A stretch of 64,000 nucleotides of DNA from contig NZ_CP061274.1 of the NCBI RefSeq assembly GCF_014775655.1, forward strand, positions 3,034,337 through 3,098,336. Reading direction: 5' to 3'. The stretch is from Clavibacter zhangzhiyongii (GTDB lineage: Bacteria > Actinomycetota > Actinomycetes > Actinomycetales > Microbacteriaceae). The position numbers and the translations under genes were made by a program. Positions within the stretch are counted from its first letter, which is position 1. The number at the start of each line of letters is the position of its first letter. Positions 39,832 to 49,682 of the stretch are shown piece by piece. Under the pieces are notes generated by a model. That model had not been told where the DNA came from, did no database searches, and saw only the letters and a program-made list of their open reading frames with translations.

Positions 39832-41382
39832 TCAGCCCTCGCCGCCCAGCCGCCCCGCGAGCCGCCCGTGCATCCGGAGGCTCGCGTCGTTCATGCCGTC
39901 GATGTCGACGGTCGTGCCGCGGCGCGCGTACTTCGTCGTGATCGCGTCGAGCGCGGCCACCGTCGACGCGTCCCACACGTGCGAGCCGCTCATGTCGATC
40001 CGCACGCGCGCCGGGTCCTCCGCGTAGCGGAACTGCGTCGTGAGGTCGTTGCTCGACGCGAAGAACAGCTCGCCGACCACGCGGTACTCGGCGACGTCCT
40101 CGCCGTCGGCGCCCGCGACCACCGTGCGCTCCACCGTCGCGAAGCGCGCCACCCGCCGGGCGAACACGACCATCGCGGCGATGACGCCCACGACCACGCC
40201 GATCGCGAGGTTGTGCGTCGCCACGACGACGGCCACCGTCAGCGCCATCACGAGCGTCTCGCCGAGCGGCATGCGCTTCAGCGTCGACGGCCGGATGCTG
40301 TGCCAGTCGAACGTGCCCACCGAGACCATGACCATGACGGCGACGAGCGCGGCCATCGGGATCACGGCCACCACGTCGCCGAGCACCACCACGAGGAGCA
40401 GCAGGAACACCCCGGCGAGGAACGTGGAGATGCGGGTGCGCGCGCCGGAGACCTTCACGTTGATCATCGTCTGGCCGATCATCGCGCAGCCGCCCATCCC
40501 CCCGAACAGGCCCGAGAGCACGTTCGCGGCGCCCTGGCCCCACGTCTCGCGCGTCTTGTGCGAGGGCGTGTCGGTGATGTCGTCCACGAGCTTCGCGGTC
40601 ATCAGCGACTCGAGGATCCCGACGAGCGCCATCGCGAGCGCGTACGGCCCGATGATCCCGAGCGTCTCCAGCGTGAGCGGCACCTGCGGCAGGAACAGCT
40701 CCGGCAGGCTCCGCGGCAGCTCCCCCTGGTCGCCGACGGTCGGCACGGCGAGCGCGCCCAGCACGGTCGCGCCCGTGAGCAGCGCGATCGCGACGAGCGG
40801 CGCCGGCACCACGCGCGTCACGCGCGGCAGCAGCACGAGGATCGCGATCCCCACCGCCACGAGCGGGTACACGAGCCACGGCACGTCCACGAGGTTCGGG
40901 ATCTGCGCCGTGAAGATGAGGATGGCGAGCGAGTTGACGAAGCCGACCATCACCGACCGCGGGATGAACCGCATCAGCCGTGCGACGCCGAGCACCGCGA
41001 GCACGACCTGCAGCAGCCCCGCGAGGATCACGGTGGCGAGGAAGTACTCCATGCCGTGCTCGCGCGCGACCGGGGCGATGACGAGCGCGACGGCGCCCGT
41101 GGCCGCCGAGATCATGGCCGGCCGGCCGCCCAGGAACGCGATGGTCACGGCCATGACGAACGACGAGAAGAGGCCCACGCGCGGATCCACCCCCGCGATG
41201 ATCGAGAACGAGATGGCCTCGGGGATCAGCGCGAGGGCCACCACGAGGCCGGCGAGCGCCTCGCGCGTGAGGATCCGCGGCGTGCGCAGCGCCTGGAGCA
41301 CGGTGGGCGACGGCGCGGGGGCGGCCGGGGCGGCGGATCCGGCGGGCGACGGCTCGACGGCGGCGGGGGGCGTGACGGACAC
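39832..41382 (-). CDS. SulP family anion transporter with STAS domain, 516 aa
   Basis: Membrane part of about 11-14 helices (residues about 40-400) with SulP segments LALIPEAISFSIIAGVDPRVGL, GGMGGCAMIGQTMINVKVSGARTR and VAMALVGILESLMTAKLVDD; then a C-terminal STAS domain (EYRVVGELFFASSNDLT, then HVWDASTVAALDAI). Substrate may be sulfate, bicarbonate or another anion. GTG start at 41382. Divergent from a MerR regulator, which probably controls it through the palindrome at 41564-41577. Confidence 0.9.
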   Translation of the reverse strand: MSVTPPAAVEPSPAGSAAPAAPAPSPTVLQALRTPRILTREALAGLVVALALIPEAISFSIIAGVDPRVGLFSSFVMAVTIAFLGGRPAMISAATGAVALVIAPVAREHGMEYFLATVILAGLLQVVLAVLGVARLMRFIPRSVMVGFVNSLAILIFTAQIPNLVDVPWLVYPLVAVGIAILVLLPRVTRVVPAPLVAIALLTGATVLGALAVPTVGDQGELPRSLPELFLPQVPLTLETLGIIGPYALAMALVGILESLMTAKLVDDITDTPSHKTRETWGQGAANVLSGLFGGMGGCAMIGQTMINVKVSGARTRISTFLAGVFLLLLVVVLGDVVAVIPMAALVAVMVMVSVGTFDWHSIRPSTLKRMPLGETLVMALTVAVVVATHNLAIGVVVGVIAAMVVFARRVARFATVERTVVAGADGEDVAEYRVVGELFFASSNDLTTQFRYAEDPARVRIDMSGSHVWDASTVAALDAITTKYARRGTTVDIDGMNDASLRMHGRLAGRLGGEG

Positions 41383-41563
41383 GGTGCTCCGATCGGGAGG
41401 AGGAGGACGGCAGGGGACGGGCGTCCCGCGGCGCTGGCCGGTGATGCGGCGGCACGGCGACGCGGGTGGCGGTGCGGCCCCCGTTCGGGGGCCGACGGCG
41501 CCGCTCCCGGCATCGGGGAGAATGGGCGGACGCGGTCACCCGGCCGTGGACCACCCTACCCTA

Positions 41564-41577
41564 CCCTCACGTGAGGG
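41564..41577. promoter_or_regulatory. MerR-type operator CCCTCACGTGAGGG
   Basis: A perfect 14-bp palindrome 23 bp before the MerR gene start and about 180 bp before the SulP start. Preceded by the direct repeat CCCTACCCTACCCTC. Palindromes with CCTCAC/GTGAGG arms are typical of MerR-family operators. Confidence 0.65.
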
Positions 41578-41599
41578 AAGAGTCTGCCTGGAGGCCCGC

Positions 41600-41989
41600 A
41601 TGACGCGACCCGCCGGCCCCGCGACCATGCAGATCGGCGAGCTCGCCGAGCGCACCGGCCTGTCGCACCGCACGCTCCGCCACTACGACGAGACCGGCCT
41701 GCTCCGCCCGTCCGGCCGCTCCGACGGCGGCTTCCGCCTCTACACGGACGACGACCTGGAGCGCCTCCTCCTCATCCGCCGCATGAAGCCGCTGGGGTTC
41801 TCGCTGGAGGAGATGATGCGCCTGCTCGAGGTCACCGACGCCCTCGACGCCGCCGCGCCCGACGACGACACCGCGTCCCTGCGCGCCGACCTCGCCGCCT
41901 TCATCGCCGACGCCGAGGAGCGCCGTCGGCGCCTGGCCGACCACCTCGGCATGGCCGACGAGTTCCTCGACCGCCTCCGCGCTCGCTGA
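41600..41989 (+). CDS. MerR family transcriptional regulator, 129 aa
   Basis: N-terminal winged-helix MerR domain: MQIGELAERTGLSHRTLRHYDETGLLRPSGRSDGGFRLYTDDDLERLLLI, with the wing arginines and the RHYDETGL signature, followed by the dimerisation coiled coil (about 85-125). No cysteine metal site, so it is not a metal sensor of the classic type. ATG at 41600 with TGGAGG upstream. Divergent from SulP; likely regulator of it and of itself. Confidence 0.92.
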   Translation: MTRPAGPATMQIGELAERTGLSHRTLRHYDETGLLRPSGRSDGGFRLYTDDDLERLLLIRRMKPLGFSLEEMMRLLEVTDALDAAAPDDDTASLRADLAAFIADAEERRRRLADHLGMADEFLDRLRAR

Positions 41990-42064
41990 TCCCGCGGAGC
42001 GGCCGGCCCGCTCCGCCCGCCCGCCGCCGCCGGCCCGCGGCGGGACCCTCCCGCGACGGCCTCG

Positions 42065-42070
42065 TACCAT
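42065..42070 (+). promoter_or_regulatory. -10 element (TACCAT) for leaderless prfC
   Basis: TACCAT ends 6 nt before GTG 42077. GGGGAG between them could double as a ribosome site but would then be part of the untranscribed spacer. Confidence 0.55.
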
Positions 42071-42076
42071 GGGGAG

Positions 42077-43702
42077 GTGTCGACCATCACCCCTCCCCGC
42101 GCGCCCGCCTCGGCCTCCGCCTCCCCCGTGCTGCGCGAGGCGTCCCGCCGTCGCACCTTCGCCGTCATCTCCCACCCCGACGCGGGCAAGTCCACGCTCA
42201 CCGAGGCGCTGCTGCTGCACGCGCACGCCATCGGGTCCGCGGGCGCGGTCCACGGCAAGCAGGGGCGCAAGTCCACGGTCTCCGACTGGATGGACATGGA
42301 GAAGGAGCGCGGCATCTCGGTGAGCTCCGCGGCGATCCAGTTCACCCACCGCGACACCGTGATGAACGTGGTCGACACCCCCGGCCACGCCGACTTCTCC
42401 GAGGACACCTACCGCGTGCTCTCCGCGGTGGATGCCGCGATCATGCTCGTCGACGCCTCCCGCGGCCTCGAGACCCAGACCATGAAGCTGTTCGAGGTGT
42501 GCCGCCAGCGCCGCATCCCGATCATCACCGTCATCAACAAGTGGGACCGCCCCGGACGCGAGCCGCTCGACCTCATGGACGAGATCAAGGAGCGCACGGG
42601 CCTCCTCCCCACCCCGCTCACCTGGCCGGTGGGCGAGTCCGGCGCCTTCTTCGGCGTCGTCGACCGCTCCACCGGCGAGTGCGTGCACTTCACGCGCACG
42701 GCCGGCGGCGCGAGCATCGCCCCCGAGACGCGCATGTCGCCCGACGAGGCGCTGGCGGCGGCCGGATCCGCGTGGACGAACGCGGTCGAGGAGAGCGAGC
42801 TCCTGCACGAGGAGGGCCAGGACCACGACGAGGAGTCTTTCCTCGCGCGCCGCACCACCCCCGTGCTCTTCGCGGCCGCCGTCCTCAACTTCGGCGTGAC
42901 CCACATCCTCGACGCGCTCGACGCCATCGCCCCGGCCGCGCAGCCGCGCCCCGACGAGCAGGACCGCACGCGTCCCGTCGAGGAGGACTTCTCCGGCTTC
43001 GTCTTCAAGGTCCAGTCGGGCATGAACACCGCGCACCGCGACCGCCTCGCCTTCATGCGGATCTGCTCGGGCGTCTTCCACCGCGGCATGACCGTCACGC
43101 ACGCCCAGACCGGCCGCCCCTTCGTCACCAAGTACGCCCAGCAGCTCTTCGGCCGCGAGCGATCCACCGTCGAGGACGCCTACCCGGGCGACGTCGTCGG
43201 CCTCGTCAACGCGTCCAACATCCGCGTGGGCGACACGCTCTTCGACGGGGCTCCCGTCACATTCCCGCGCCTGCCGCAGTTCGCCCCGGAGCTCTTCCGC
43301 GTCGTCCGCTCGAAGGACACGAGCACGCACAAGCAGTTCCGCAAGGGCATCGAGCAGCTCGACCACGAGGGCGTCATCCAGGTGATGCGCTCCGACCTCC
43401 GCGGCGACCAGGCCCCCGTCCTCGGCGCCGTCGGCCCCATGCAGTTCGAGGTCGTCGTCGAGCGCATGACGAACGAGTTCCGCGCCCCGCTGCGCATGGA
43501 GCCGCTCGAGTACCAGGTGGCCCGCATCACCGACGCGGCCTCCGCGCCGGCCCTCGCGAAGACCATCGGCGTCGAGGTGCTCGTGCGCTCGGACGGCACG
43601 CACATCGCCCTGATCACCACTCCGTGGCGCCTCAAGGCCATCCAGCGCGACAGCCCCGAGCTCACCCTCATCGACGCCGCGACGGCCCTCCCCGACGCGT
43701 GA
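42077..43702 (+). CDS. prfC: Peptide chain release factor 3
   Basis: Class II release factor GTPase that removes RF1/RF2 after termination. G1 SHPDAGKSTL, switch region GRKSTVSDWMDMEKERGISVSS, G3 DTPGHADFSEDTYR, G4 NKWDR. Domain II follows (SGFVFKVQSGMNTAHRDRLAFMRICSG), then the C-terminal domain with LGAVGPMQFEVV. 541 aa is slightly long, from an Ala/Ser/Pro-rich start. GTG start 6 nt after TACCAT. Confidence 0.96.
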   Translation: MSTITPPRAPASASASPVLREASRRRTFAVISHPDAGKSTLTEALLLHAHAIGSAGAVHGKQGRKSTVSDWMDMEKERGISVSSAAIQFTHRDTVMNVVDTPGHADFSEDTYRVLSAVDAAIMLVDASRGLETQTMKLFEVCRQRRIPIITVINKWDRPGREPLDLMDEIKERTGLLPTPLTWPVGESGAFFGVVDRSTGECVHFTRTAGGASIAPETRMSPDEALAAAGSAWTNAVEESELLHEEGQDHDEESFLARRTTPVLFAAAVLNFGVTHILDALDAIAPAAQPRPDEQDRTRPVEEDFSGFVFKVQSGMNTAHRDRLAFMRICSGVFHRGMTVTHAQTGRPFVTKYAQQLFGRERSTVEDAYPGDVVGLVNASNIRVGDTLFDGAPVTFPRLPQFAPELFRVVRSKDTSTHKQFRKGIEQLDHEGVIQVMRSDLRGDQAPVLGAVGPMQFEVVVERMTNEFRAPLRMEPLEYQVARITDAASAPALAKTIGVEVLVRSDGTHIALITTPWRLKAIQRDSPELTLIDAATALPDA

Positions 43703-43863
43703 TGCGCGCGTGACCCCCTCAGCCGGTCACGGCGCTCGAGCGCTCCGCCAGGGCCAGACCGTGACCTCCTCGACCGGTTGCGGCTCTGCCCCTGTGCGCG
43801 GCTGGATCACCGCGTGACCGATCCGGCCGGCCGCGCGAGGCCCTCGCGCAGGAGCTCGCGGCG

Positions 43864-44214
43864 ATGACCGGCTCCGCCGTCCACGACCCCGTGGGCGACC
43901 CGGTGCTCGTCCGCGGCCCGGCCGTCGACGCCGAGACCCGCTGCATCCACTACGGATCCGCGCTCGACGTCGTCGCCCTCCGCGCCCCCTGCTGCGACGC
44001 CTGGTACCCGTGCCACCTCTGCCACGCCGCCGTCGCCGACCACCCCCTCGAGGTGATCCCCCGCACCGAGCACCACCTCCCGGCGGCCCTGTGCGGCGTC
44101 TGCCGCGCGACGATGACCGTGCCCGAGTACCTCGCAGCGGACTCCTGCCCGAGCTGCGGTGCGGCCTTCAACCCCGGCTGCGCGGCCCACGCGCACCTCT
44201 ACTTCGCGCCCTGA
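43864..44214 (+). CDS. CHY zinc-finger protein, 116 aa
   Basis: CHY-type zinc finger: CIHYGSALDVVALRAPCCDAWYPCHLCHAA, then CGVCRATM and CPSCGAAFNPGCAAH. The cysteines and histidines can bind about three zinc ions. In bacteria such proteins are short and of uncertain role; eukaryotic homologues act in ubiquitin ligases. ATG has AGGAGCTCG upstream. The 160 bp after prfC contains two imperfect copies of CGTGACC-CTC-CCGGT-GCGGC sequence but no gene. Convergent with dnaB. Confidence 0.85.
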   Translation: MTGSAVHDPVGDPVLVRGPAVDAETRCIHYGSALDVVALRAPCCDAWYPCHLCHAAVADHPLEVIPRTEHHLPAALCGVCRATMTVPEYLAADSCPSCGAAFNPGCAAHAHLYFAP

Positions 44215-44387
44215 CGAGGACGCGGAGGCCCGTGTCGCGAGCCGCCAGCCGCCCCTGACCGATGCCTGGGGCCACCCCCTCGGCTCCCGGAACACGGCAC
44301 GGCCCGGCGCACGCTCGGTCCGTCAGCACCCGGATGCGCGTGCTCGAGCCCAGGCAGGCGTCAGCGCGCGAGCCAGCCAGCGTCCGC

Positions 44388-45767
44388 CTATCCGCCCGCG
44401 GGCATGTCCGCGAAGCGCGAGAAGTGCCCGTGGAACCCGACCGTGATGGTGCCGGTCGGGCCGTTGCGGTGCTTGGCGACGATGAAGTCGGCCTCGCCCG
44501 CGCGCGGGTTGTCCTTCTCGTAGGCGCTCTCGCGGTGCAGCAGGATGACCATGTCGGCGTCCTGCTCGAGCGATCCCGACTCGCGGAGGTCGGAGATGGC
44601 CGGCATCTTGTCGGCGCGCTGCTCGGGGCCTCGGTTCAGCTGGGACAGCGCGATGACGGGCACCTGCAGCTCCTTCGCCATGAGCTTCAGCGCACGCGAG
44701 AACTCCGAGACCTCCTGCTGGCGCGACTCGACCTTCTTGCCGCTCGTCATGAGCTGCAGGTAGTCGATGACGACGAGCTTCAGCCCGACCTTCTGCTTGA
44801 GCCGGCGGCACTTGGCCCGGATCTCGACGAGCGTCATGTTCGGGCTGTCGTCGATGTAGAGCGGGGCGTCGTTGATGCGGCCCCGGGTCTGCGCGATGGT
44901 CGTCCAGTCACGGGCGTCCACGGTGCCCTTGCGCATGCTCTGCAGCGGCACGGAGGCCTCGGCGGAGAGGAGGCGCATGGCGATCTCGCTGCGCCCCATC
45001 TCCAGGCTGAAGAAGATGGAGGGCATGTCGAACTTGATGCTGGCGGCGCGCGCGAAGTCGAGCGCGAGCGTCGACTTGCCGAGCGCGGGGCGCGCGGCGA
45101 CGATGATGAGCTGGCCCGGGTGCAGGCCGTTGGTGAGCGCGTCGAGGTCGGCGAAGCCCGTGGGCACGCCGGTCATCTGGCCGTCCTTGCCCTTGGCCGC
45201 CTCGATCTCGTCGATGGCCACCGTGACGGCGTCCGTGAGCGGCACGTAGTCCTCCGCCTCGACCCCGCCCGTGACGCCGTAGATCTCGGCCTGCGCGTTG
45301 TTCACGAGGTCGACGACCTCGCCCTCGCTGGCGTAGCCCATCTGCACGATGCGCGTGCCCGCCTCGACGAGGCGCCGGAGCACCGCCTTCTCGGCGACGA
45401 TGGACGCGTAGAAGCCGGCGTTGGCGGCGGTGGGCACGACGCTGGTGAGCGTGTGGAGGTAGTCCGCCCCACCGGCGCGGCTGAGCTCGCCGAGCTTCGT
45501 GAGCTCGTCCGTGACCGCGATGACGTCCGTCGGCTCGCCGTGGGAGTACAGCGACAGGATCGCGTCGAAGATGATCTCGTGCTTGGGGATGTAGAAGTCG
45601 ATGGCCCGCACCTGCTCGACCGCGTCGGCCACCGCGTCCTTGCTGAGGAGCATGCCGCCGATTGCGCTCTGCTCGGCGAGGAGGTCGTGCGGCGGCGTGC
45701 GCTCGTGACCCGCGCGCTTGTCGCGCTCGTCGCGCTCACCGGCGAGACCCAGATGGGCGATGGACAC
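44388..45767 (-). CDS. dnaB: Replicative DNA helicase
   Basis: Hexameric fork helicase. N-terminal domain PHDLLAEQSAIGGMLLSKDAV; RecA-like C-terminal domain with Walker A ARPALGKSTLAL, Walker B VVIDYLQLM and SLEMGRSEIAMRLLSAEA. 459 aa, no intein. GTG at 45767 has GGGGAG 6-11 nt upstream; the in-frame extension to 45935 is rejected. A TAGAAC -10 lies near 45816-45821 (minus). Its upstream region carries DnaA-box-like repeats. Confidence 0.96.
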   Translation of the reverse strand: MSIAHLGLAGERDERDKRAGHERTPPHDLLAEQSAIGGMLLSKDAVADAVEQVRAIDFYIPKHEIIFDAILSLYSHGEPTDVIAVTDELTKLGELSRAGGADYLHTLTSVVPTAANAGFYASIVAEKAVLRRLVEAGTRIVQMGYASEGEVVDLVNNAQAEIYGVTGGVEAEDYVPLTDAVTVAIDEIEAAKGKDGQMTGVPTGFADLDALTNGLHPGQLIIVAARPALGKSTLALDFARAASIKFDMPSIFFSLEMGRSEIAMRLLSAEASVPLQSMRKGTVDARDWTTIAQTRGRINDAPLYIDDSPNMTLVEIRAKCRRLKQKVGLKLVVIDYLQLMTSGKKVESRQQEVSEFSRALKLMAKELQVPVIALSQLNRGPEQRADKMPAISDLRESGSLEQDADMVILLHRESAYEKDNPRAGEADFIVAKHRNGPTGTITVGFHGHFSRFADMPAGG

Positions 45768-45936
45768 GTGCGGCTCCCCTCGGTCGGCTGGGCGGATGCG
45801 CCCGCACGACCGTTCTAGCTCGGACCTCCGACACCGCCCGGGCGGCGTCGGCCGGACCGCTAACGGGCCCATCGCGACCCGTTCGACGGGCGCTGCCCCA
45901 CGATATGGAGCGACCCCCTGCGGCACCAAATGCACC

Positions 45937-46134
45937 TGTGGACGAGGTTGTGGACAAAGTGGGCGAAACGCCGGGGATCGTGTGGACTACCTGGGGAGAA
46001 GCATGTGCACTACCGACGGATTATGGCCCCGAATGCCGCCCTGACCAGGGATCCGGAGTTCCACACCCGATGTGGGAAAACTAGTCTGCACCAGGGCTTG
46101 AGAGTTCTTCTGCTAGGGCCTCGCCTGTGGATGG
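45937..46134 (+). promoter_or_regulatory. Cluster of DnaA-box-like sequences
   Basis: Four same-orientation 9-mers resembling the DnaA box (TGTGGATAA, or TGTGGACAA as favoured in high-GC actinobacteria): TGTGGACGA 45937-45945, TGTGGACAA 45949-45957 (exact), TGTGGACTA 45981-45989 and TGTGGATGG 46126-46134. They lie between the dnaB promoter and rplI. Confidence 0.5.
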
Positions 46135-46174
46135 AGCTGGGGATCGAGGGCCCCCTGACCGGCTTGTTAACGAC

Positions 46175-46207
46175 CGGTGGCGGTGGGCATCACGCCCACC
46201 GCCACCG
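46175..46207 (-). terminator. Terminator of the rpsF-ssb-rpsR-rplI operon
   Basis: Perfect 14-bp arms (46175-46188 and 46194-46207) with loop ATCAC, 13 bp after the rplI stop. Confidence 0.85.
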
Positions 46208-46220
46208 ACTTCGTGCAGCG

Positions 46221-46673
46221 TTACTTCGCGGCGACGACCTGCAGGCTGATCGTGGCGACGATGTCGTCACGGAGCCGGATCGTGGCCTCGTGGTTCCCCG
46301 TGGCCTTGATGGCGTTGGGGATCTCGATCTTGCGCTTGTCGACCTGGCCGATGCCGGACTCCTCGACCGCCTTGGCGATGTCGGACGTCTTGACGGAGCC
46401 GAAGAGGCGTCCGCCCTGGCCGGCCTTGACGGTCAGCTTGACGATCTTGGCCTCGAGGCGGCTCTTGAGGTCCTGCGCCTCCTCGATGGTCGCGTGCTCG
46501 CGAGCGGCACGCGCGGCCTTGATCTGCTCGATCTGCTTCTCGCCGCCGCGGCTCCAGATGACCGCGAAGCCCTGGGGCACGAGGTAGTTGCGGGAGAACC
46601 CGTTCTTGACCTCGACGACGTCTCCGGGGGAACCGAGGCCGGAGACCTCGGTCGTCAGGATTACTTTCGACAT
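46221..46673 (-). CDS. rplI: 50S ribosomal protein L9
   Basis: 150 aa. Starts [41 protein letters not shown], the N-terminal RNA-binding domain, then a long connecting helix and a C-terminal domain ([25 protein letters not shown]). Last gene of rpsF-ssb-rpsR-rplI; strong terminator follows. Confidence 0.97.
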
Positions 46674-46684
46674 TCCATTACCCC

Positions 46685-46948
46685 TTAACGGCCGGAGCCG
46701 GCGTAGGGGAGAAGTGCCATCTCACGCGCGTTCTTGACTGCGCGCGCGATGAGGCGCTGCTCCTGCACCGAGACACCGGTGATGCGACGAGCGCGGATCT
46801 TTCCCCGCTCGGAGATGAACTTGCGGAGGGTGGCGACATCCTTGTAGTCGATGACGCCGACGCGGATGGACTTCGCCGGGGCGGCGTTCTTGCCGCCCTT
46901 GGCTCCGCGGAGAGGCTTGCGGCGGTCGCCGCTGCTCTTTCCAGCCAT
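46685..46948 (-). CDS. rpsR: 30S ribosomal protein S18
   Basis: 87 aa. Core [49 protein letters not shown]. The N-terminus is Gly/Lys-rich without the CxxC pair, so a zinc-free type. Eleven base pairs before rplI in the same operon. Confidence 0.97.
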
Positions 46949-46984
46949 GATTCTTCCTGTCTTTCGTACGTAGTGCGACGAGCC

Positions 46985-47539
46985 CTAGAAGGGCGTCTCG
47001 TCGTTGAAGTTGCCGGGGTTGGACCAGCCGCCGTCGCCGCCGCCGGAGTTGCCGCCGGAGCTCGCGGGGGTTCCCCACGGCTCCTCGGCCACCTGCTGCT
47101 GCTGGGGCTGTCCGCCGCCGAACTGGCCGCGACCACCGCCGCCGGAGTTGCCCCCGCCGGAGTTGCCGCCGCCGCCGGCCGCGCGCGTGACCTGAGCGGT
47201 CGCGTAGCGGAGCGAGGGGCCGATCTCGTCGACCTCGAGCTCGATGGAGGTGCGCTTCTCGCCCTCCTTCGTCTCGTACGACCGCTGCTTGAGCCGGCCG
47301 GTCGCGACGACGCGCGAGCCCTTGGTGAGCGAGGACGCCACGTGCTCGGCGAACTCGCGCCACACGCTCGCACGGAGGAAGAGGGCGTCGCCGTCCTTCC
47401 AGTCGTTGCTCGCGCGGTCGAAGGACCTCGGCGTGGAGGCGATGGTGAAGTTGGCTACCGCCAGCCCGTTCTGCGTGTACCGCAGCTCCGGATCACTGGT
47501 GAGGTTGCCCACGACCGTGATGATGGTTTCGCCGGCCAT
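46985..47539 (-). CDS. ssb: Single-stranded DNA-binding protein
   Basis: 184 aa. OB-fold domain (about 1-112) beginning [36 protein letters not shown], a Gly/Asn/Gln-rich flexible linker (about 115-170) and the acidic tip NDETPF that recruits partner proteins; it is less acidic than the usual DDDIPF. Between rpsF and rpsR in the canonical order. Confidence 0.97.
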   Translation of the reverse strand: MAGETIITVVGNLTSDPELRYTQNGLAVANFTIASTPRSFDRASNDWKDGDALFLRASVWREFAEHVASSLTKGSRVVATGRLKQRSYETKEGEKRTSIELEVDEIGPSLRYATAQVTRAAGGGGNSGGGNSGGGGRGQFGGGQPQQQQVAEEPWGTPASSGGNSGGGDGGWSNPGNFNDETPF

Positions 47540-47542
47540 CGA

Positions 47543-48007
47543 CTACTCCCCGGTCTTCTCGCTGGAAGCGGCCTGCGCCGCCGGCTTGCCGGGCGTCGCC
47601 GGAGCGGCGTCCGTGGCGGGCGCCTGGGGCGCGGCGTCTGCGGCCTTGGACGTGGCGGCGGCCTTGCGGGCGGCCTTCTCGTCGGCGAGCTTCGCAGCGG
47701 AGGCGACCATGGCCATGGCCTCCTCGGCACGCAGCACCTTGGTGCGCATGACGGCCTCGGACAGACCCAGCTGGCGGTCGAGCTCCTGCGTGGCCTCGCT
47801 CGTGGCGGTGAGCTGGACGACGGCGTAGATGCCCTCGTTCTTCTTGTTGATCTCGTACGCCAGTCGACGACGGCCCCAGACGTCGACGTTGTCGACGGTG
47901 CCACCGCTGGTGCGGATGACGTTGAGGAACTTGTCGAGACTGGGAGCGACGGTGCGCTCATCGATCTCGGGATCCAGGATCACCATGAGTTCGTACTGAT
48001 GCGTCAC
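47543..48007 (-). CDS. rpsF: 30S ribosomal protein S6, extended C-terminus
   Basis: 154 aa: about 96-residue S6 fold ([46 protein letters not shown]) plus an Ala/Lys/Pro-rich tail of about 55 residues ending EKTGE. The GTG start at 48007 has AAGGAGGTGG upstream, one of the best ribosome sites in the window. First gene of the operon. Confidence 0.96.
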   Translation of the reverse strand: MTHQYELMVILDPEIDERTVAPSLDKFLNVIRTSGGTVDNVDVWGRRRLAYEINKKNEGIYAVVQLTATSEATQELDRQLGLSEAVMRTKVLRAEEAMAMVASAAKLADEKAARKAAATSKAADAAPQAPATDAAPATPGKPAAQAASSEKTGE

Positions 48008-48170
48008 TAACCCACCTCCTTCGGACTTGAACGGTCGCAGACGATCTGCGACAGGAGGGTATGTGCATCTGTCCGCGCGGAGGAGGGGAATCCCGCCGCC
48101 GGGCGGACAACCTCGCAAGACTACCGGATGGGGAGGAGTCGCACCAGGCCGCCGGCCGCGGAGACGCGGA

Positions 48171-49601
48171 TCAGGCCTGCTCGGCCGCCCACCACGCGAC
48201 GAGGCGACGCTCGGCCTCCTCCTCGGGGAGCGGCCCCTCGTCCAGGCGGAGCTCGAGGAGGAAGCGGTAGGCGCGGCCGACGACGGGGCCCGGCGGGACG
48301 TCGAGGATCCGCATGATGGCCTCGCCGTCGAGGTCCGGGCGCACGGCGGCCATCTCCTCCTGCTCGGCCAGCTCGGCGATGCGGGTCTCGAGGTCGTCGT
48401 ACGCGAAGCCGAGGCGGTCGGCCTTGCGGCGGTTCTGGGTGGTGACGTCGGCGCGCGTGAGCATGTGCAGGCGCTCGAGCTCGGGACCCGCGTCGCGCAC
48501 GTACCGGCGGACGGCCGAGTCGGTCCAGCCGCCCTCCGTGTAGCCGAAGAAGCGGAGGTGCAGCTCGATGAGGCGGGCCACCGAGGCGGTGGTGTCGTTG
48601 TCGAAGCGCAGCGCCCGGAGGCGGCGCTTGGCCATCTTGGATCCCACCACGTCGTGGTGGTGGAAGGTGACGACCCCGCCGGGCTCGAGGCGGCGGGTGG
48701 CCGGCTTGCCGATGTCGTGGAGGAGGGCGGCCAGGCGCAGGACGAGATCGGGCGCCTCGCCCGGGTGGCGCGAGCGCTCGTGGTCGATGGCCTGGTCGAG
48801 CACCTGGAGGGAGTGCTGGTAGACGTCCTTGTGCCGGTGGTGCTCGTCGGCCTCGAGCTTCATCGCCGGGAGCTCGGGCAGCACGTGCTCGGCGAGGCCG
48901 CCCTCCACGAGGAGGTCGAGGCCGGCGCGCGGCTCGGGGGTGCGCAGGAGCTTGGAGAGCTCGTCGCTGACGCGCTCGACGGAGATGTCGAGGATCCGCG
49001 GCGCCATGTCGCGGATGGCGGCGAGTGCGGCGTCGTCGAGGCGGAAGCCGAGCTGGGACGCGAAGCGGACGGCGCGCATCATGCGGAGCGGGTCGTCGCC
49101 GAAGGAGACCTCGGGGGCCACGGGCGTGCGGAGCAGCTGGGAGAGGAGGTCGTCGATGCCGCCCGACGGGTCCACGAGGACCACTTGCGGCAGGCGCACG
49201 GCGAGGGCGTTGACGGTGAAGTCGCGGCGCACGAGGTCCTCCTCCAGGGAGGAGCCGAACTCGACCTCGGGCTTGCGGGAGACGCCGTCGTACTGGTCGG
49301 TCCGGTAGGTCGTGATCTCGACCTGCTCGCCCTTCACCCGGGCGCCGATGGTGCCGAACGCGCGACCGATGTCCCAGTGGGCGTCGGCGACGGGCTTGAC
49401 GATCTCGAGGATGCGGTCGGGGCGTGCGTCCGTCGTGAGGTCGAGGTCGGTCGCGGCCCGGCCGAGGAAGGCATCGCGCACAGGCCCGCCGACGAGGGCG
49501 AGCTCGTGGCCCGCCTCGTGGAACGCGCGGGCGAGCACGGCGACCGGGGGCGATGCGGCCAGCTCGCGGAGACGCTCGAGGGCCTGTGCGACGCTGTGCA
49601 T
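48171..49601 (-). CDS. pcnA: CCA tRNA nucleotidyltransferase / poly(A) polymerase family
   Basis: Class II nucleotidyltransferase adding or repairing tRNA CCA ends. Head domain [24 protein letters not shown] (G-S/G-x-R and DxD metal site), [29 protein letters not shown]; followed by an HD domain ([24 protein letters not shown]) with phosphohydrolase potential. ATG at 49601 is 8 nt after TAGACT. Divergent from DUF6049. Confidence 0.94.
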   Translation of the reverse strand: MHSVAQALERLRELAASPPVAVLARAFHEAGHELALVGGPVRDAFLGRAATDLDLTTDARPDRILEIVKPVADAHWDIGRAFGTIGARVKGEQVEITTYRTDQYDGVSRKPEVEFGSSLEEDLVRRDFTVNALAVRLPQVVLVDPSGGIDDLLSQLLRTPVAPEVSFGDDPLRMMRAVRFASQLGFRLDDAALAAIRDMAPRILDISVERVSDELSKLLRTPEPRAGLDLLVEGGLAEHVLPELPAMKLEADEHHRHKDVYQHSLQVLDQAIDHERSRHPGEAPDLVLRLAALLHDIGKPATRRLEPGGVVTFHHHDVVGSKMAKRRLRALRFDNDTTASVARLIELHLRFFGYTEGGWTDSAVRRYVRDAGPELERLHMLTRADVTTQNRRKADRLGFAYDDLETRIAELAEQEEMAAVRPDLDGEAIMRILDVPPGPVVGRAYRFLLELRLDEGPLPEEEAERRLVAWWAAEQA

Positions 49602-49609
49602 GGTCGGAC

Positions 49610-49615
49610 AGTCTA
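49610..49615 (-). promoter_or_regulatory. -10 element (TAGACT) for leaderless pcnA
   Basis: TAGACT on the minus strand ends 8 nt before ATG 49601. Confidence 0.5.
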
Positions 49616-49682
49616 CGGCGGCGGCGCGACGGGCATCCGGCGTCCACGGCGAGCGCGCACGGGCCGTGAGGGGCGGGCGCTT

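Larger units (their letters stand above)
45768..46220. other. 453-bp intergenic region dnaB-rplI
   Basis: Holds the dnaB promoter (minus), several TGTGGA repeats (45937-46134, see separate entry) and the rplI terminator. No supported ORF. Confidence 0.6.

Noticed and set aside
41564..41577. parS site at the CACGTG palindrome before MerR
   Set aside because: Only the CACGTG core matches; flanks are CCCT/AGGG instead of TGTTT/AAACA. A MerR operator is more likely.
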